This document shows positions 43,413 to 52,312 of a stretch of 64,000 nt of DNA, one piece after another. Under the pieces are notes generated by a model, which searched no databases, was not told the origin of the DNA, and worked only from the letters and a program-made list of their open reading frames with translations. A program made the position numbers and the translations under genes. Source of the stretch: a virus; IMG/VR virus record IMGVR_UViG_3300028553_000013, positions 19,641-83,640 of that record; one strand, given 5' to 3'. How positions within the stretch are numbered: the first letter of the stretch is position 1; every line of letters begins with the position of its first letter.

Positions 43413-44258
43413 ATGGCAAATCTGAAAACACCTCTTCGTTATCCTGGAGGAAAGTCAAGAGCAACAAATAAAATAAATCAGTTCTTTCCAGATTTTTCTA
43501 AGTACCAAGAGTATCGTGAACCGTTTCTTGGAGGAGGATCTGTTGCACTTTATGTTACTCAACAGTATCCTAATCTTAATATTTGGGTCAATGATCTTTA
43601 TGAACCACTGGTAAATTTTTGGCAAACTCTTCAAGATGAAGGAGAAGAGTTATCAAAAGAACTTTTGAGTTTAAAAAAATCTTATTTTAATCCAGATAAG
43701 GCAAAAGTTTTATTTTTAGAAGCAAAAGACTGTCTTGCTCACAAGAAGTCAAAGGACTTTGATAGGGCAGTATCTTTTTATATTTTGAATAAGTGTTCTT
43801 TTAGTGGACTAACTGAAGCATCAAGTTTTTCTGCTCAGGCATCAGTCAGTAATTTTTCAGAAAGAGGGATTGAAAAATTACCAGAGTACTCTAAAATAAT
43901 TGAAAAGTGGTGGATAACTAATTACTCTTATGATTGTTTGATTGATGGAAACAGATGTTCTTTTGTGTATCTTGATCCTCCTTATGATATTAAGGATAAT
44001 CTCTATGGCAATAGAGGAGCAATGCACAAAGGATTTGATCACGATAAGTTTGCTGTTGCTTGTGATATTATTAATATGGATATGATGATTAGTTATAATT
44101 CATCACAATTGGTCAAAGATAGATTTTCTAAATGGTCTGTAGTTGAATTTGATCATACATATACTATGAGATCAACTGGAGATTACCTAATGAATCAGAA
44201 AGATCGAAAAGAACTTATTCTTCTAAATTACTTTGATGGGCAAGCATTATCTACTTAA
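43413..44258 (+). CDS. dam: DNA adenine methylase (D12 class, Dam-like)
   Basis: A 281-residue N6-adenine methyltransferase. Motifs: TPLRYPGGKSR at the N-terminus, SAM-binding REPFLGGGSVALY, the insertion NKCSFSGLTEASSFS and catalytic YLDPPYDI. ATG 43413 is preferred to the TTG at 43407. No restriction partner is nearby, so it probably protects phage DNA from host enzymes or controls replication timing. The target sequence cannot be read from the protein; GATC is usual for the class. Confidence 0.9.
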   Translation: MANLKTPLRYPGGKSRATNKINQFFPDFSKYQEYREPFLGGGSVALYVTQQYPNLNIWVNDLYEPLVNFWQTLQDEGEELSKELLSLKKSYFNPDKAKVLFLEAKDCLAHKKSKDFDRAVSFYILNKCSFSGLTEASSFSAQASVSNFSERGIEKLPEYSKIIEKWWITNYSYDCLIDGNRCSFVYLDPPYDIKDNLYGNRGAMHKGFDHDKFAVACDIINMDMMISYNSSQLVKDRFSKWSVVEFDHTYTMRSTGDYLMNQKDRKELILLNYFDGQALST

Positions 44259-44562
44259 TTTGTATGGATGTTCATTTGTTCTTTTGGACGATGAACAATA
44301 CCTTATAGAATTATTAAAAAATGCTGCAATAGCAAGTGGTGCTACTGTACTTCAAACTATTTCAAAAAAGTTTGATCCACAAGGTGTCACTGTCATTTCT
44401 TTACTTGCGGAAAGTCATATTAGCATTCACACTTGGCCAGAAGAAGGTAGAGCGGCAGTAGATGTTTATACCTGTGGAAATTCTAATCCAAAAATAAGTT
44501 GCGATATTATTATTCATCAATTATACTCACAATCACACACACTATCTTATATTGAAAGATGA
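44236..44562 (+). CDS. speD: S-adenosylmethionine decarboxylase SpeD
   Basis: A 108-residue bacterial-type SpeD proenzyme. The self-cleavage site is E59-S60 in LLAESHISIHTWPE; S60 becomes the pyruvoyl cofactor, and H65 and C80 are the other catalytic residues, with spacing identical to that of the Thermotoga enzyme (S63, H68, C83). It supplies aminopropyl groups for spermidine synthesis. ATG 44236 is preferred to TTG 44233; it overlaps dam by 23 bases and the HNH gene by 4. speD is a recurrent cyanophage auxiliary gene. Confidence 0.93.
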   Translation: MGKHYLLNLYGCSFVLLDDEQYLIELLKNAAIASGATVLQTISKKFDPQGVTVISLLAESHISIHTWPEEGRAAVDVYTCGNSNPKISCDIIIHQLYSQSHTLSYIER

Positions 44563-45080
44563 TTACTAATTTGAATTCTGACTTTAAGCCAGTCGTTCGT
44601 TATGGAAAAGTAATTCCTAATTATTATTGTAATCAAAATGGTGACGTTTATAGTACCATTGGTAAATCTGGAAGGTTCTTAAAAGCAAAAGTTAAATGGT
44701 CAGCTAGATTGACAATGGATCAAAGACGATTACGATGTCATTCATACACACTTTCTATACCAAAAGATTTATTCGATGATTATAATCATCGGGCAAGAGG
44801 TAAAGGACATTCACCAGCAATGTCAATAGATCGTCATCGTATTGTAATGGAGACATGGAGACCAATTGATGAATATCCTCCCATTCAAGTTGTAACATGT
44901 TGGAATGAAATTCCAGAACCTGCTAAAGAATGGGTTAGAAGGACAGCATTTGTTGACCATATTGATGATAATCCTGCCAATAATCATGTAGATAATCTTA
45001 GGTGGGTAATGCCGATTGATAATCAATCACACAGAAAGAAGGCAAAACTGGATATTATGATAGTTGGAGTGAAGAATTGA
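44559..45080 (+). CDS. NUMOD4/HNH homing endonuclease-like protein
   Basis: 173 residues. The N-terminal IPNYYCNQNGDVYSTIGKSGRFLK resembles NUMOD4, a DNA-binding module of homing nucleases. The HNH core is in RHRIVMETW...TAFVDHIDDNPANNHVDNLRWVMPIDNQSHRKK with H134 and N146 as candidates. It sits between speD and gp62 and splits the gp44-gp62 pair, a typical place for a homing gene. It may or may not be active; all core residues appear present. Confidence 0.8.
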   Translation: MITNLNSDFKPVVRYGKVIPNYYCNQNGDVYSTIGKSGRFLKAKVKWSARLTMDQRRLRCHSYTLSIPKDLFDDYNHRARGKGHSPAMSIDRHRIVMETWRPIDEYPPIQVVTCWNEIPEPAKEWVRRTAFVDHIDDNPANNHVDNLRWVMPIDNQSHRKKAKLDIMIVGVKN

Positions 45081-45099
45081 AAGATCGTATTCTAAATCG

Positions 45100-45483
45100 A
45101 TGATAGAACTAAAAGACTGGTTGAATAGTATTAATACTTCTAAGATCAATTTGATTGATGAAGATCCTACAATTGAAAATAAATATCTTCCATATATTAT
45201 TAACAGATGTTTATCTGGACATGTTGATGCTGTGATGTTTGCTAACGAAATGAACATTAATCATCATCTTAATAAAAAGTTGCAGTATGATTTTTTACTA
45301 AATACTTTGAGATCAAAACGGAGATTTTCTCCGTGGATTAAAAAGGAAGAATTGAAAAATCTTGAATGCGTCAAATCTTACTATGGTTATAGTAATGAAA
45401 AAGCCAGGCAAGTTCTTTCTCTTCTAACAGAAGATCAACTAACGTTTATTGGAAAAAAACTTGATACTGGAGGAATAAAATGA
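45100..45483 (+). CDS. gp62: Clamp loader small subunit gp62
   Basis: 127 residues (T4 gp62 has 187). The core LPYIINRCLSGHVDAVMFANEMN, KLQYDFLLNTLRSKRRFSPW and VKSYYGYSNEKARQVLSLL aligns closely with T4 gp62. It completes the gp44/gp62 loader. It overlaps regA by 4 bases. Confidence 0.92.
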   Translation: MIELKDWLNSINTSKINLIDEDPTIENKYLPYIINRCLSGHVDAVMFANEMNINHHLNKKLQYDFLLNTLRSKRRFSPWIKKEELKNLECVKSYYGYSNEKARQVLSLLTEDQLTFIGKKLDTGGIK

Positions 45484-45911
45484 GTGTTGTCGTTGAACCA
45501 GAATATCATTGGTCTCCTGATAAGATGGTTGAAGTTGTTCTTGCAGAACCTGATGATTTTCTCAAGGTTCGTGAGACACTAACAAGGATCGGTGTTGCAT
45601 CAAGAAAGGAAAAAAAATTATATCAATCTTGCCATATTCTGCATAAACAGGGTAAGTATTATATTGTTCATTTCAAAGAACTTTTTGCACTAGATGGTAA
45701 AAGCACAAATCTTAGCATCAATGATGTGCATAGAAGAAATAGAATTATTCAACTCCTTGCTGACTGGGGATTGGTTGAAGTGATTAAACCAGATACTATT
45801 TCTGATATTGCACCATTAAATCAAATCAAAGTGATTCCATATAAGGTAAAAAGTGAATGGGTGTTGGAAACCAAATACAATATTGGTAAAAAACGAACTG
45901 AACCAGGATAA
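45480..45911 (+). CDS. regA: Translational repressor RegA
   Basis: 143 residues (T4 RegA has 122). MVEVVLAEPDDFLKVRETLTRIGVAS, YQSCHILHKQGKYYIVHFKELF and LLADWGLVEV align with T4. RegA binds the start regions of early phage mRNAs and blocks ribosomes. The N-terminus has 14 extra residues compared with T4 (MSVVVEPEYHWSPDK), so translation could also begin at M15. A terminator follows. Confidence 0.93.
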   Translation: MSVVVEPEYHWSPDKMVEVVLAEPDDFLKVRETLTRIGVASRKEKKLYQSCHILHKQGKYYIVHFKELFALDGKSTNLSINDVHRRNRIIQLLADWGLVEVIKPDTISDIAPLNQIKVIPYKVKSEWVLETKYNIGKKRTEPG

Positions 45912-45923
45912 CCGAATATAACA

Positions 45924-45950
45924 AGCGGGTTTTTACGACCTGCTTTTTTA
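45924..45950 (+). terminator. Rho-independent terminator after regA
   Basis: Stem AGCGGGT/ACCTGCT (one G-U pair), loop TTTTACG, then six T at 45944-45949. Confidence 0.8.
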
Positions 45951-45960
45951 TTGATTAGTA

Positions 45961-46013
45961 TATAATTAGTAATGTCGCCGTAAGGGACATTTAACACTAG
46001 ACGCTCAAAGAGG
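45961..46013 (+). promoter_or_regulatory. Putative -10 element and structured leader of hsp20
   Basis: TATAAT at 45961-45966 (no good -35), then a leader with hairpin AATGTC/GACATT (45971-45991) and an AAGAGG ribosome site at 46009-46013. A three-codon ORF (ATG TCG CCG TAA) lies within the hairpin. A role in heat- or stress-dependent control is only a suggestion. Confidence 0.45.
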
Positions 46014-46018
46014 TCACT

Positions 46019-46399
46019 ATGTTTGGTTCACATTCAATTACACTTAGCGTGCCTGAAACCAGGACGTATCTAGACGCAATTACAAATAAAAGTTATCCAC
46101 CACATAATATTCTTAAGACCAAGGAAGGATACTGTCTTGAACTAGCAGTAGCAGGTTTCAAAAAAGAAGAGATCAAAGTTTACACTGAAGAGGATACTCT
46201 TTACGTTGAAGGATTGCGTGAAGACATTCATGATGAAACTGAATACATTTATCGTGGATTAGCATTCCGTCGCTTCAGTCGTGTATGGAAAATGCCAAAT
46301 AACTTAGAAGTTGACAAGGTTACTCATAGTGATGGATTGGTTTCTGTTAACTTTAAGAAGATTATTCCTGAAGCACAAAGGAGAAAAGATTACCTCTAA
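46019..46399 (+). CDS. hsp20: Small heat shock protein Hsp20
   Basis: 126 residues with the alpha-crystallin domain: PPHNILKTKEGYCLELAVAGFKKEEIKVYTEEDTLYVEG, then the end motif DGLVSVNFKKIIPE. These proteins hold unfolded proteins and often associate with membranes. Hsp20 upstream of gp43 is a standard cyanophage feature. It is preceded by a terminator and its own putative promoter. Confidence 0.93.
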   Translation: MFGSHSITLSVPETRTYLDAITNKSYPPHNILKTKEGYCLELAVAGFKKEEIKVYTEEDTLYVEGLREDIHDETEYIYRGLAFRRFSRVWKMPNNLEVDKVTHSDGLVSVNFKKIIPEAQRRKDYL

Positions 46400-46402
46400 A
46401 TA
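46395..46402 (+). promoter_or_regulatory. Possible late promoter box TCTAAATA
   Basis: A weak variant overlapping the hsp20 stop, 20 bases before the TTG start at 46423. Confidence 0.3.
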
Positions 46403-46422
46403 CTTCAAACGAATGAAGTGTT

Positions 46423-47166
46423 TTGTATAGTCGGATAATAAAACATATTTCAGCGTCAGATTTTAGACGACTAAATGAAAATCTGACGTTAAAATTTAGA
46501 GATCAACTCAATCCAACATTCTGGGAGGGCAACGTTCTGAAATCAAATATCAGAACTGCCCTTTTTAAATTTGCTGATGCTTTTGCGGAATACGTTGGGA
46601 TTGATAGTAAGGCAATCAAAGATGTATTGATGCTTGGTGGTAATGCTGGATATAACTATACGACATATTCAGATGTTGATGTTCATTTAGTTATTGATCC
46701 AAAGTATCTTCCTCAGTGTGATCCTGAACTATTAGATGATTATTTCAAGGACAAAAAAACTTTATGGTCATTAACGCATGACGTAAAAGTTTATGGTGCA
46801 GATGTAGAACCTTATATTGAAAAACCTGGTATTATCAGAAGAAAAAGTCAAGGAGTTTTTAGTATACTAAAAAACAAGTGGATGCAAAGTCCACAAAAGT
46901 TTGAAGGAGAACTTGACGAAGCAGAACTGCAAAAAAAATTAAACAACATTAAAAATAAAATTGATACGTTGATCCAAGGTAATAATGAAACTGGACTTCG
47001 TGCAATTTTAAAGAAGTTAAATACCGCAAGAAATTCTTCTTTAGATAAATTTGGAGAATATGGATTTGAAAATCTTGTGTTTAAAGAACTACGTAACAGT
47101 GGATACATTGACAAAGTGCGTACATCAGTGGTAGAATTAAAGACGAAAAAGTTGTCTTTGCCATGA
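46423..47166 (+). CDS. Nucleotidyltransferase-like phage protein
   Basis: 247 residues. The segment LNPTFWEGNVLKSNIRTALFKFADAF, then VLMLGGNAGYNYTTYSDVDVHLVID (near residues 68-92), is the minimal nucleotidyltransferase fold: GG-x-A followed by DxD (D85 and D87). The C-terminus (EYGFENLVFKELRNSGYIDK) is a conserved tail in related phage proteins. The substrate is unknown; members of the fold add nucleotides to RNA, antibiotics or proteins. A stop codon at 46414-46416 leaves TTG 46423 as the likely start, an unusual choice. Confidence 0.7.
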   Translation: MYSRIIKHISASDFRRLNENLTLKFRDQLNPTFWEGNVLKSNIRTALFKFADAFAEYVGIDSKAIKDVLMLGGNAGYNYTTYSDVDVHLVIDPKYLPQCDPELLDDYFKDKKTLWSLTHDVKVYGADVEPYIEKPGIIRRKSQGVFSILKNKWMQSPQKFEGELDEAELQKKLNNIKNKIDTLIQGNNETGLRAILKKLNTARNSSLDKFGEYGFENLVFKELRNSGYIDKVRTSVVELKTKKLSLP

Positions 47167-47411
47167 TCAAAATTTTGTTTTTGAAGACTAATATTATTTT
47201 GATTGCTAGAGTTGATGAAGTATCATCAGAACTTGGAGAGCCTGATTGTAAACTAATTAAACCATTTATAGTTTCTCAGAATGGTTTGATTCCATGGATG
47301 AATGAGTTTACTAATCAACCTGAAATTATGATTCATTCTGATAGCATTCTAACTATTGTAGATCCTAATAAGGAGTATTTGGACAAATATCAATCGTTGA
47401 CTGCTGAATGA
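47163..47411 (+). CDS. Sm-like small protein upstream of gp43, unknown
   Basis: 82 residues, overlapping both neighbours by 4 bases (ATGA). The pattern ILFLKTNIILIARVDEV, CKLIKPFIV, PWMNEFTNQPEIMIHSDSILTIVDPNKEYLDKY parallels the 140-residue protein at 35522, suggesting two related small beta-barrel proteins. Conserved beside gp43 in cyanophages as far as I recall, with no known function. Confidence 0.6.
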   Translation: MIKILFLKTNIILIARVDEVSSELGEPDCKLIKPFIVSQNGLIPWMNEFTNQPEIMIHSDSILTIVDPNKEYLDKYQSLTAE

Positions 47412-49903
47412 GGTATTATACAAACGTTCAAATGGTAGGGAACGAATTTCTCGTTCGGGGATTTGAAAATGGTAAAAGTTTTATTACCCGTGAAAACTTT
47501 GAACCAACATTATTTGTTCCAAGTCAAAATAAAACTAAGTATAAAACATTAGAAGGAAAGTACGTACAGTCCATTCAACCTGGTAGTGTACGAGATTGTC
47601 GTGAGTTTATCAAAACACACCAGAACGTAGAAGGATTTGAGATCTACGGAAATACAAGATATATCTATCAGTATATTTCTGAAAAGTATCCCGAAGATCA
47701 TATTGAGTTTGATCTTAAAAAGATGAAACTTGTAACAATTGATATTGAAGTTGCATCTGAACGTGGATTTCCTACCGTTGCAAAATGTGATGAAGAAATG
47801 CTTTGCATTACTTTGCAAAATTATTCAAACAAAAGAATTATTACTTTTGGGCAAGGTAAATTTAAAAACGATGATCCAGACGTTCAATATGTTGAATGTA
47901 AAGATGAATATGATCTTCTCAATAAATTTCTAGGTTATTGGCAAGTCAATAGTCCAGAAGTAATTACTGGTTGGAACTGTACATTATATGATATTCCATA
48001 TCTTGCAAAACGTATTGCAAGAGTTCTTGGAGAAAAGTCGGTAAAAATTCTTTCTCCGTGGGGACTTGTTACAAATGAAGAAATTACTCTTGCTGGTCGT
48101 CATCATTTAGTCTATGATATTGGTGGTATTACTGTTCTAGATTATCTAGATCTTTATAAGAAATTTACTTATAAATCACAGGAAAGTTATCGTCTTGATT
48201 ATATTGGTGAAGTAGAACTTGGTAAGAAAAAACTTGATCACTCAGAATTTGATACTTTCAAAGAGTTTTATACAAAAAATTGGCAAAAGTTTGTAGAATA
48301 CAATATTCAAGACGTGCGACTTGTTGACGCACTTGAGGAAAAAATGAAGCTCGTTGAGTTAGCAGTTACTATGGCATTTGATGCTAAGGTAAATTTTCAC
48401 GACGTTTTTTATCAAGTTCGCATGTGGGATATGATTATCTACAATGATTTGAAAAAGAAGGATATCGTTATTCCACCCAAAAAATCTGAAAGTAAAAATG
48501 AAAAATATGCTGGTGCTTATGTAAAGGAACCTATTCCTGGTATCTATGATTGGGTTGTAAGTTTTGACTTGAATAGTCTGTATCCACACCTAATCATGCA
48601 ATATAATATTTCTCCAGAAACACTTCTCGATAAGAAGTTTGCTGGTGTTAGTGTTGATAAACTTTTAAAAAAAGAAGTTGATCTTAGTAGTCTTGACGGT
48701 GTAACTGTATGTCCAAACGGAGCGCAGTTTACAACAAAGAAGCGTGGGTTCCTTCCAGTATTGATGGAAAGGATTTATAATGAACGTGTAGTCTTCAAAA
48801 ATAAGATGTTGGAGGCAAAAAAAGAATATGAGAAGAAAAAAACTAAAGTACTGGAACGCGAAATTGCGCGATGTAACAACATCCAGATGGCAAAAAAGAT
48901 CCAGCTTAATAGTGCTTATGGTGCTATTGGGAATAATTATTTCCGTTACTATAAGTTAGATAATGCTGAAGCAATTACTCTTGGGGGTCAACTTAGTATA
49001 CGATGGATTGAAGCAAAGATGAATTTATATATAAACAACATTCTTAAAACTAACAATATCGATTATGTGATTGCTTCTGATACCGATAGCATATATCTCA
49101 ATCTTGGTCCTTTGGTCAAAAGTGTATACATAGGAAGAGAGAAAACTACTGAAGAGATTGTTTCGTTTCTTGATAAAGTATGTAAGGTGGAACTTGAAAA
49201 ATATATTCAAAATTCTTATGAAGAACTAGCAGAATATGTAAATGCTTATGATCAGAAGATGATTATGAAGCGAGAAACAATTGCTGACCGTGGAATTTGG
49301 ACTGCTAAGAAACGTTATATTTTGAATGCATGGGACGTTGAAGGAGTTCGGTACAGTGAACCAAAACTCAAGATCATGGGTATCGAAGCAGTAAAATCTT
49401 CAACTCCGGCACCATGTCGATCCATGATCAAGGAGGCACTTAAATTGATGATGAATGGGACTGAAAATGATGTTATAGATTTTATTGAAAAATCTAGAAT
49501 TCAATTTAAAAAATTATCTCCAAATGAGATTGCATTTCCGCGTTCAGTATCTGATGTAGATAAGTATAAAAGTAATCTTTCAATTTATGCAAAAGGAACT
49601 CCAATTCATGTAAGAGGAGCACTTTTATTTAACCATCATATAAAAGATAAGAAACTTACTGAAAAGTATAATACCATTAACAATGGTGAAAAAATTAAAT
49701 TTTGCTATTTAAAAAAACCAAATCCAATACATGAAAATATTATTTCATTTATCAATGAATTCCCAATAGAACTTGGACTAATGAATTACATTGACTATGA
49801 TTTACAATTTAATAAAGCATTCTTAGATCCATTGAAGACACTTCTTGATAGTATTAAATGGTCGGTAGAAAAAATTTCTACACTTGATAGTTTTTTTATA
49901 TAA
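47408..49903 (+). CDS. gp43: DNA polymerase gp43
   Basis: A family B replicative polymerase with proofreading; 831 residues (T4 gp43 has 898). Exo I is VTIDIEVASE with D112/E114, the same numbers as in T4. Polymerase motif A is SFDLNSLYPHLIMQYNISP, motif B is KIQLNSAYGAIGNNYFRYY and motif C is ASDTDSIYL. It is full length, without intein or split, although some cyanophages have a split gp43. The promoter of uvsX lies within its last codons. Confidence 0.96.
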   Translation: MRYYTNVQMVGNEFLVRGFENGKSFITRENFEPTLFVPSQNKTKYKTLEGKYVQSIQPGSVRDCREFIKTHQNVEGFEIYGNTRYIYQYISEKYPEDHIEFDLKKMKLVTIDIEVASERGFPTVAKCDEEMLCITLQNYSNKRIITFGQGKFKNDDPDVQYVECKDEYDLLNKFLGYWQVNSPEVITGWNCTLYDIPYLAKRIARVLGEKSVKILSPWGLVTNEEITLAGRHHLVYDIGGITVLDYLDLYKKFTYKSQESYRLDYIGEVELGKKKLDHSEFDTFKEFYTKNWQKFVEYNIQDVRLVDALEEKMKLVELAVTMAFDAKVNFHDVFYQVRMWDMIIYNDLKKKDIVIPPKKSESKNEKYAGAYVKEPIPGIYDWVVSFDLNSLYPHLIMQYNISPETLLDKKFAGVSVDKLLKKEVDLSSLDGVTVCPNGAQFTTKKRGFLPVLMERIYNERVVFKNKMLEAKKEYEKKKTKVLEREIARCNNIQMAKKIQLNSAYGAIGNNYFRYYKLDNAEAITLGGQLSIRWIEAKMNLYINNILKTNNIDYVIASDTDSIYLNLGPLVKSVYIGREKTTEEIVSFLDKVCKVELEKYIQNSYEELAEYVNAYDQKMIMKRETIADRGIWTAKKRYILNAWDVEGVRYSEPKLKIMGIEAVKSSTPAPCRSMIKEALKLMMNGTENDVIDFIEKSRIQFKKLSPNEIAFPRSVSDVDKYKSNLSIYAKGTPIHVRGALLFNHHIKDKKLTEKYNTINNGEKIKFCYLKKPNPIHENIISFINEFPIELGLMNYIDYDLQFNKAFLDPLKTLLDSIKWSVEKISTLDSFFI

Positions 49904-49912
49904 TGCTATAAT
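49884..49912 (+). promoter_or_regulatory. Sigma70-type promoter upstream of uvsX
   Basis: -35 TTGATA (49884-49889), 17-base spacer, extended -10 TGcTATAAT (TATAAT 49907-49912). The -35 lies inside the gp43 coding end. Confidence 0.75.
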
Positions 49913-49932
49913 ATGTAAAACAAACTTGTGCT

Positions 49933-50976
49933 ATGGACTTTTTAAAAGACATTTTAAAGGAAATTAAAGATGAATACACAAATCTTGCTTCAGATATAAA
50001 TGAAGAAGAAACGTATGTAGATACTGGATCCTATATTTTTAATGGTTTAGTTAGTGGATCTATTTACGGTGGTGTATCTGGAAACAGAATTACAGCAATT
50101 GCTGGTGAAACCTCAACAGGTAAAACATTCTTTAGTCTTGCTGTAGTTAAAAACTTTTTGGATACTAATCCTGATAGTTATGTTCTTTATTTTGATACTG
50201 AAGCAGCAATTACTAAATCACTTTTAGAAAGTCGTGGTGTTCCTACTAATAGGTTAGTTGTTATCAACGTTGTAACCGTTGAAGAGTTTCGTAATAAAGC
50301 ACTTAAAGCTGTAGATATATTCTTAAAAAAACCTGCAGATCAACGCAAACCATGTATGTTTGTGTTAGACTCATTGGGAATGCTTTCAACCAACAAGGAA
50401 ATTAATGATGTTTTAAACGATAAAGATGTAAAGGATATGACCAAATCTTCACTAATTAAAGGTGCATTTAGAATGCTAACTTTAAAACTTGGTCAAGCAA
50501 ATATTCCTCTTATTGTTACTAATCATACCTATGATGTCATTGGATCTTATTTTCCCACAAAAGAAATGGGCGGCGGTAGTGGTCTTAAGTATGCTGCTTC
50601 TACAATTATATATCTCAGTAAATCAAAAGAAAAGGAAGGAACAGAAGTCGTTGGAAATATTGTCAAAGCAAAGACTAATAAATCACGTTTAACTAAAGAA
50701 AATAAGCAAGTTGAAGTTCGTCTTTTTTATGATGAACGTGGATTGGATCGTTATTATGGTCTACTTGATCTTGCTGAAAAACATGAAATTGTTAAGAAGA
50801 TTGGTACTAGATATGAAATTAATGGTGTTACAGCATATGCTAAGTCAATTTATGCCAATCCAGAAAAATATTTTACTAAAGAATTAATGCAGTATTTGGA
50901 TGCTGCAGCAAAAATGGAGTTTACTTATGGCGGAGAAAGTTGCACTGACGATACTGAAGAACTTGCTAAATCGTGA
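49933..50976 (+). CDS. uvsX: Recombinase UvsX (RecA-like)
   Basis: 347 residues (T4 UvsX has 391). Walker A GETSTGKT at residues 58-65, Walker B region FVLDSLGML near 142-150 and NHTYDVIGSYFPTKEMGGGSGLKYAAST for DNA-binding loop 2. It drives strand exchange with UvsY. The end overlaps gp41 by 50 bases. Confidence 0.95.
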   Translation: MDFLKDILKEIKDEYTNLASDINEEETYVDTGSYIFNGLVSGSIYGGVSGNRITAIAGETSTGKTFFSLAVVKNFLDTNPDSYVLYFDTEAAITKSLLESRGVPTNRLVVINVVTVEEFRNKALKAVDIFLKKPADQRKPCMFVLDSLGMLSTNKEINDVLNDKDVKDMTKSSLIKGAFRMLTLKLGQANIPLIVTNHTYDVIGSYFPTKEMGGGSGLKYAASTIIYLSKSKEKEGTEVVGNIVKAKTNKSRLTKENKQVEVRLFYDERGLDRYYGLLDLAEKHEIVKKIGTRYEINGVTAYAKSIYANPEKYFTKELMQYLDAAAKMEFTYGGESCTDDTEELAKS

Positions 50977-52312
50977 AGAGTATACTCGTAAAGTATTACC
51001 CTTTATTAAAACAGAATACTTTGAAGAACGAACTGACAAGGTAATTTTTGAAGAGATTAGTTCTTTTATAACAAAGTATGATAGTCTTCCATTGAAGGAA
51101 GTTTTGTTTATTGAAATTGAAAAGAGAACAGACATAACTCAAGATGAATTTAAGTTATGTGAACAACTTATTGTTGCATTAGAACCATCTGATGTAGACT
51201 TTCAATGGGCAATTGATACTACTGAAGAGTGGTGTAAGGAACGTGCCATTTATTTGGCACTGATGGAAAGTATCAAGATTGCTGATGGGCAAGATGATAA
51301 AAAGGGAAGAGATGCTATTCCTTCTATTTTGTCTGATGCATTAGCAGTGAGTTTTGATAATCATGTTGGGCACGATTACATAGATGATTACCAAGATCGC
51401 TATGCATATTATCATAAGGTTGAAAGTAAAATCCCATTTGATCTTGAATACTTCAATAAGATTACTGCTGGTGGTATTTCTAACAAAACTCTTAATATCG
51501 CGCTTGCTGGTACTGGTGTAGGTAAGTCTCTTTTTATGTGCCATTTTGCTTCCAGCGTTCTTGTTGCAGGAAAAAATGTTTTATACATTACACTTGAAAT
51601 GGCAGAAGAAAAGATTGCAGAAAGAATTGACGCAAATCTTCTCAATACTAACATTGGGGAAATTAGTCAATTGCCAAAAAACACATTCTTTAAAAAAATC
51701 AATGCACTCAGTTCACGTACTAACGGGAAGTTGATCGTAAAAGAATATCCTACAGCATCTGCACATGTTGGACATTTTAGATCACTTCTAAATGAATTAT
51801 CACTAAAGAAATCATTTAGACCAGATATTATTTTTGTTGACTATTTAAATATTTGTTCTTCTTCTAGGTATCGTTCTGCAGTCAATGTCAATTCTTATTC
51901 TTATATCAAAGCGATTGCTGAAGAATTACGGGGTTTGGCAGTTGAATTTAATTTGCCTATTGTCTCTGCTACTCAAACCACTAGAAGTGGATCTACAAGT
52001 TCCGATCCAAATCTAACGGATACTTCAGAAAGTTTTGGTCTTCCTGCTACTGCTGACTTGATGTTTGCTTTGATTAGTAGTGAAGAATTGGAGCAGTTGG
52101 GACAGATTATGGTGAAACAATTGAAGAATAGATATAATGATCCTACTATTAACAAGAGATTTGTTGTTGGTATTGATCGTGCTAAGATGCGTCTTTACGA
52201 TTGCGAACAAAAAGCTCAAGATAATATTCTTGACAAAGGAGATGATGCGGAGTATAATAATACGGGTGATGATAAATCATCTAAAGCTAAATTCAATGAT
52301 TTTAAATTCTAA
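50927..52312 (+). CDS. gp41: Replicative helicase gp41
   Basis: A DnaB-like hexameric helicase, 461 residues (T4 gp41 has 475). Walker A LAGTGVGKSL near 190, Walker B DIIFVDYLNIC, and RYNDPTINKRFVVGIDRAKMR near the C-terminus. I chose ATG 50927: a GGAG ribosome site lies 7 bases upstream and the product then begins MAEKVALTILKNLL, aligning with the T4 N-terminus. The in-frame start at 50900 is unlikely. Confidence 0.94.
   Translation: MAEKVALTILKNLLNREEYTRKVLPFIKTEYFEERTDKVIFEEISSFITKYDSLPLKEVLFIEIEKRTDITQDEFKLCEQLIVALEPSDVDFQWAIDTTEEWCKERAIYLALMESIKIADGQDDKKGRDAIPSILSDALAVSFDNHVGHDYIDDYQDRYAYYHKVESKIPFDLEYFNKITAGGISNKTLNIALAGTGVGKSLFMCHFASSVLVAGKNVLYITLEMAEEKIAERIDANLLNTNIGEISQLPKNTFFKKINALSSRTNGKLIVKEYPTASAHVGHFRSLLNELSLKKSFRPDIIFVDYLNICSSSRYRSAVNVNSYSYIKAIAEELRGLAVEFNLPIVSATQTTRSGSTSSDPNLTDTSESFGLPATADLMFALISSEELEQLGQIMVKQLKNRYNDPTINKRFVVGIDRAKMRLYDCEQKAQDNILDKGDDAEYNNTGDDKSSKAKFNDFKF

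Noticed and set aside
45972-45983. Three-codon leader ORF before hsp20 as an attenuator
   Set aside because: Too short to show coding, and there is no competing terminator structure in the leader.
50900-50926. Upstream start of gp41 at 50900
   Set aside because: GGAG at 50916-50919 is correctly placed for ATG 50927 and the N-terminus then aligns with T4 gp41.
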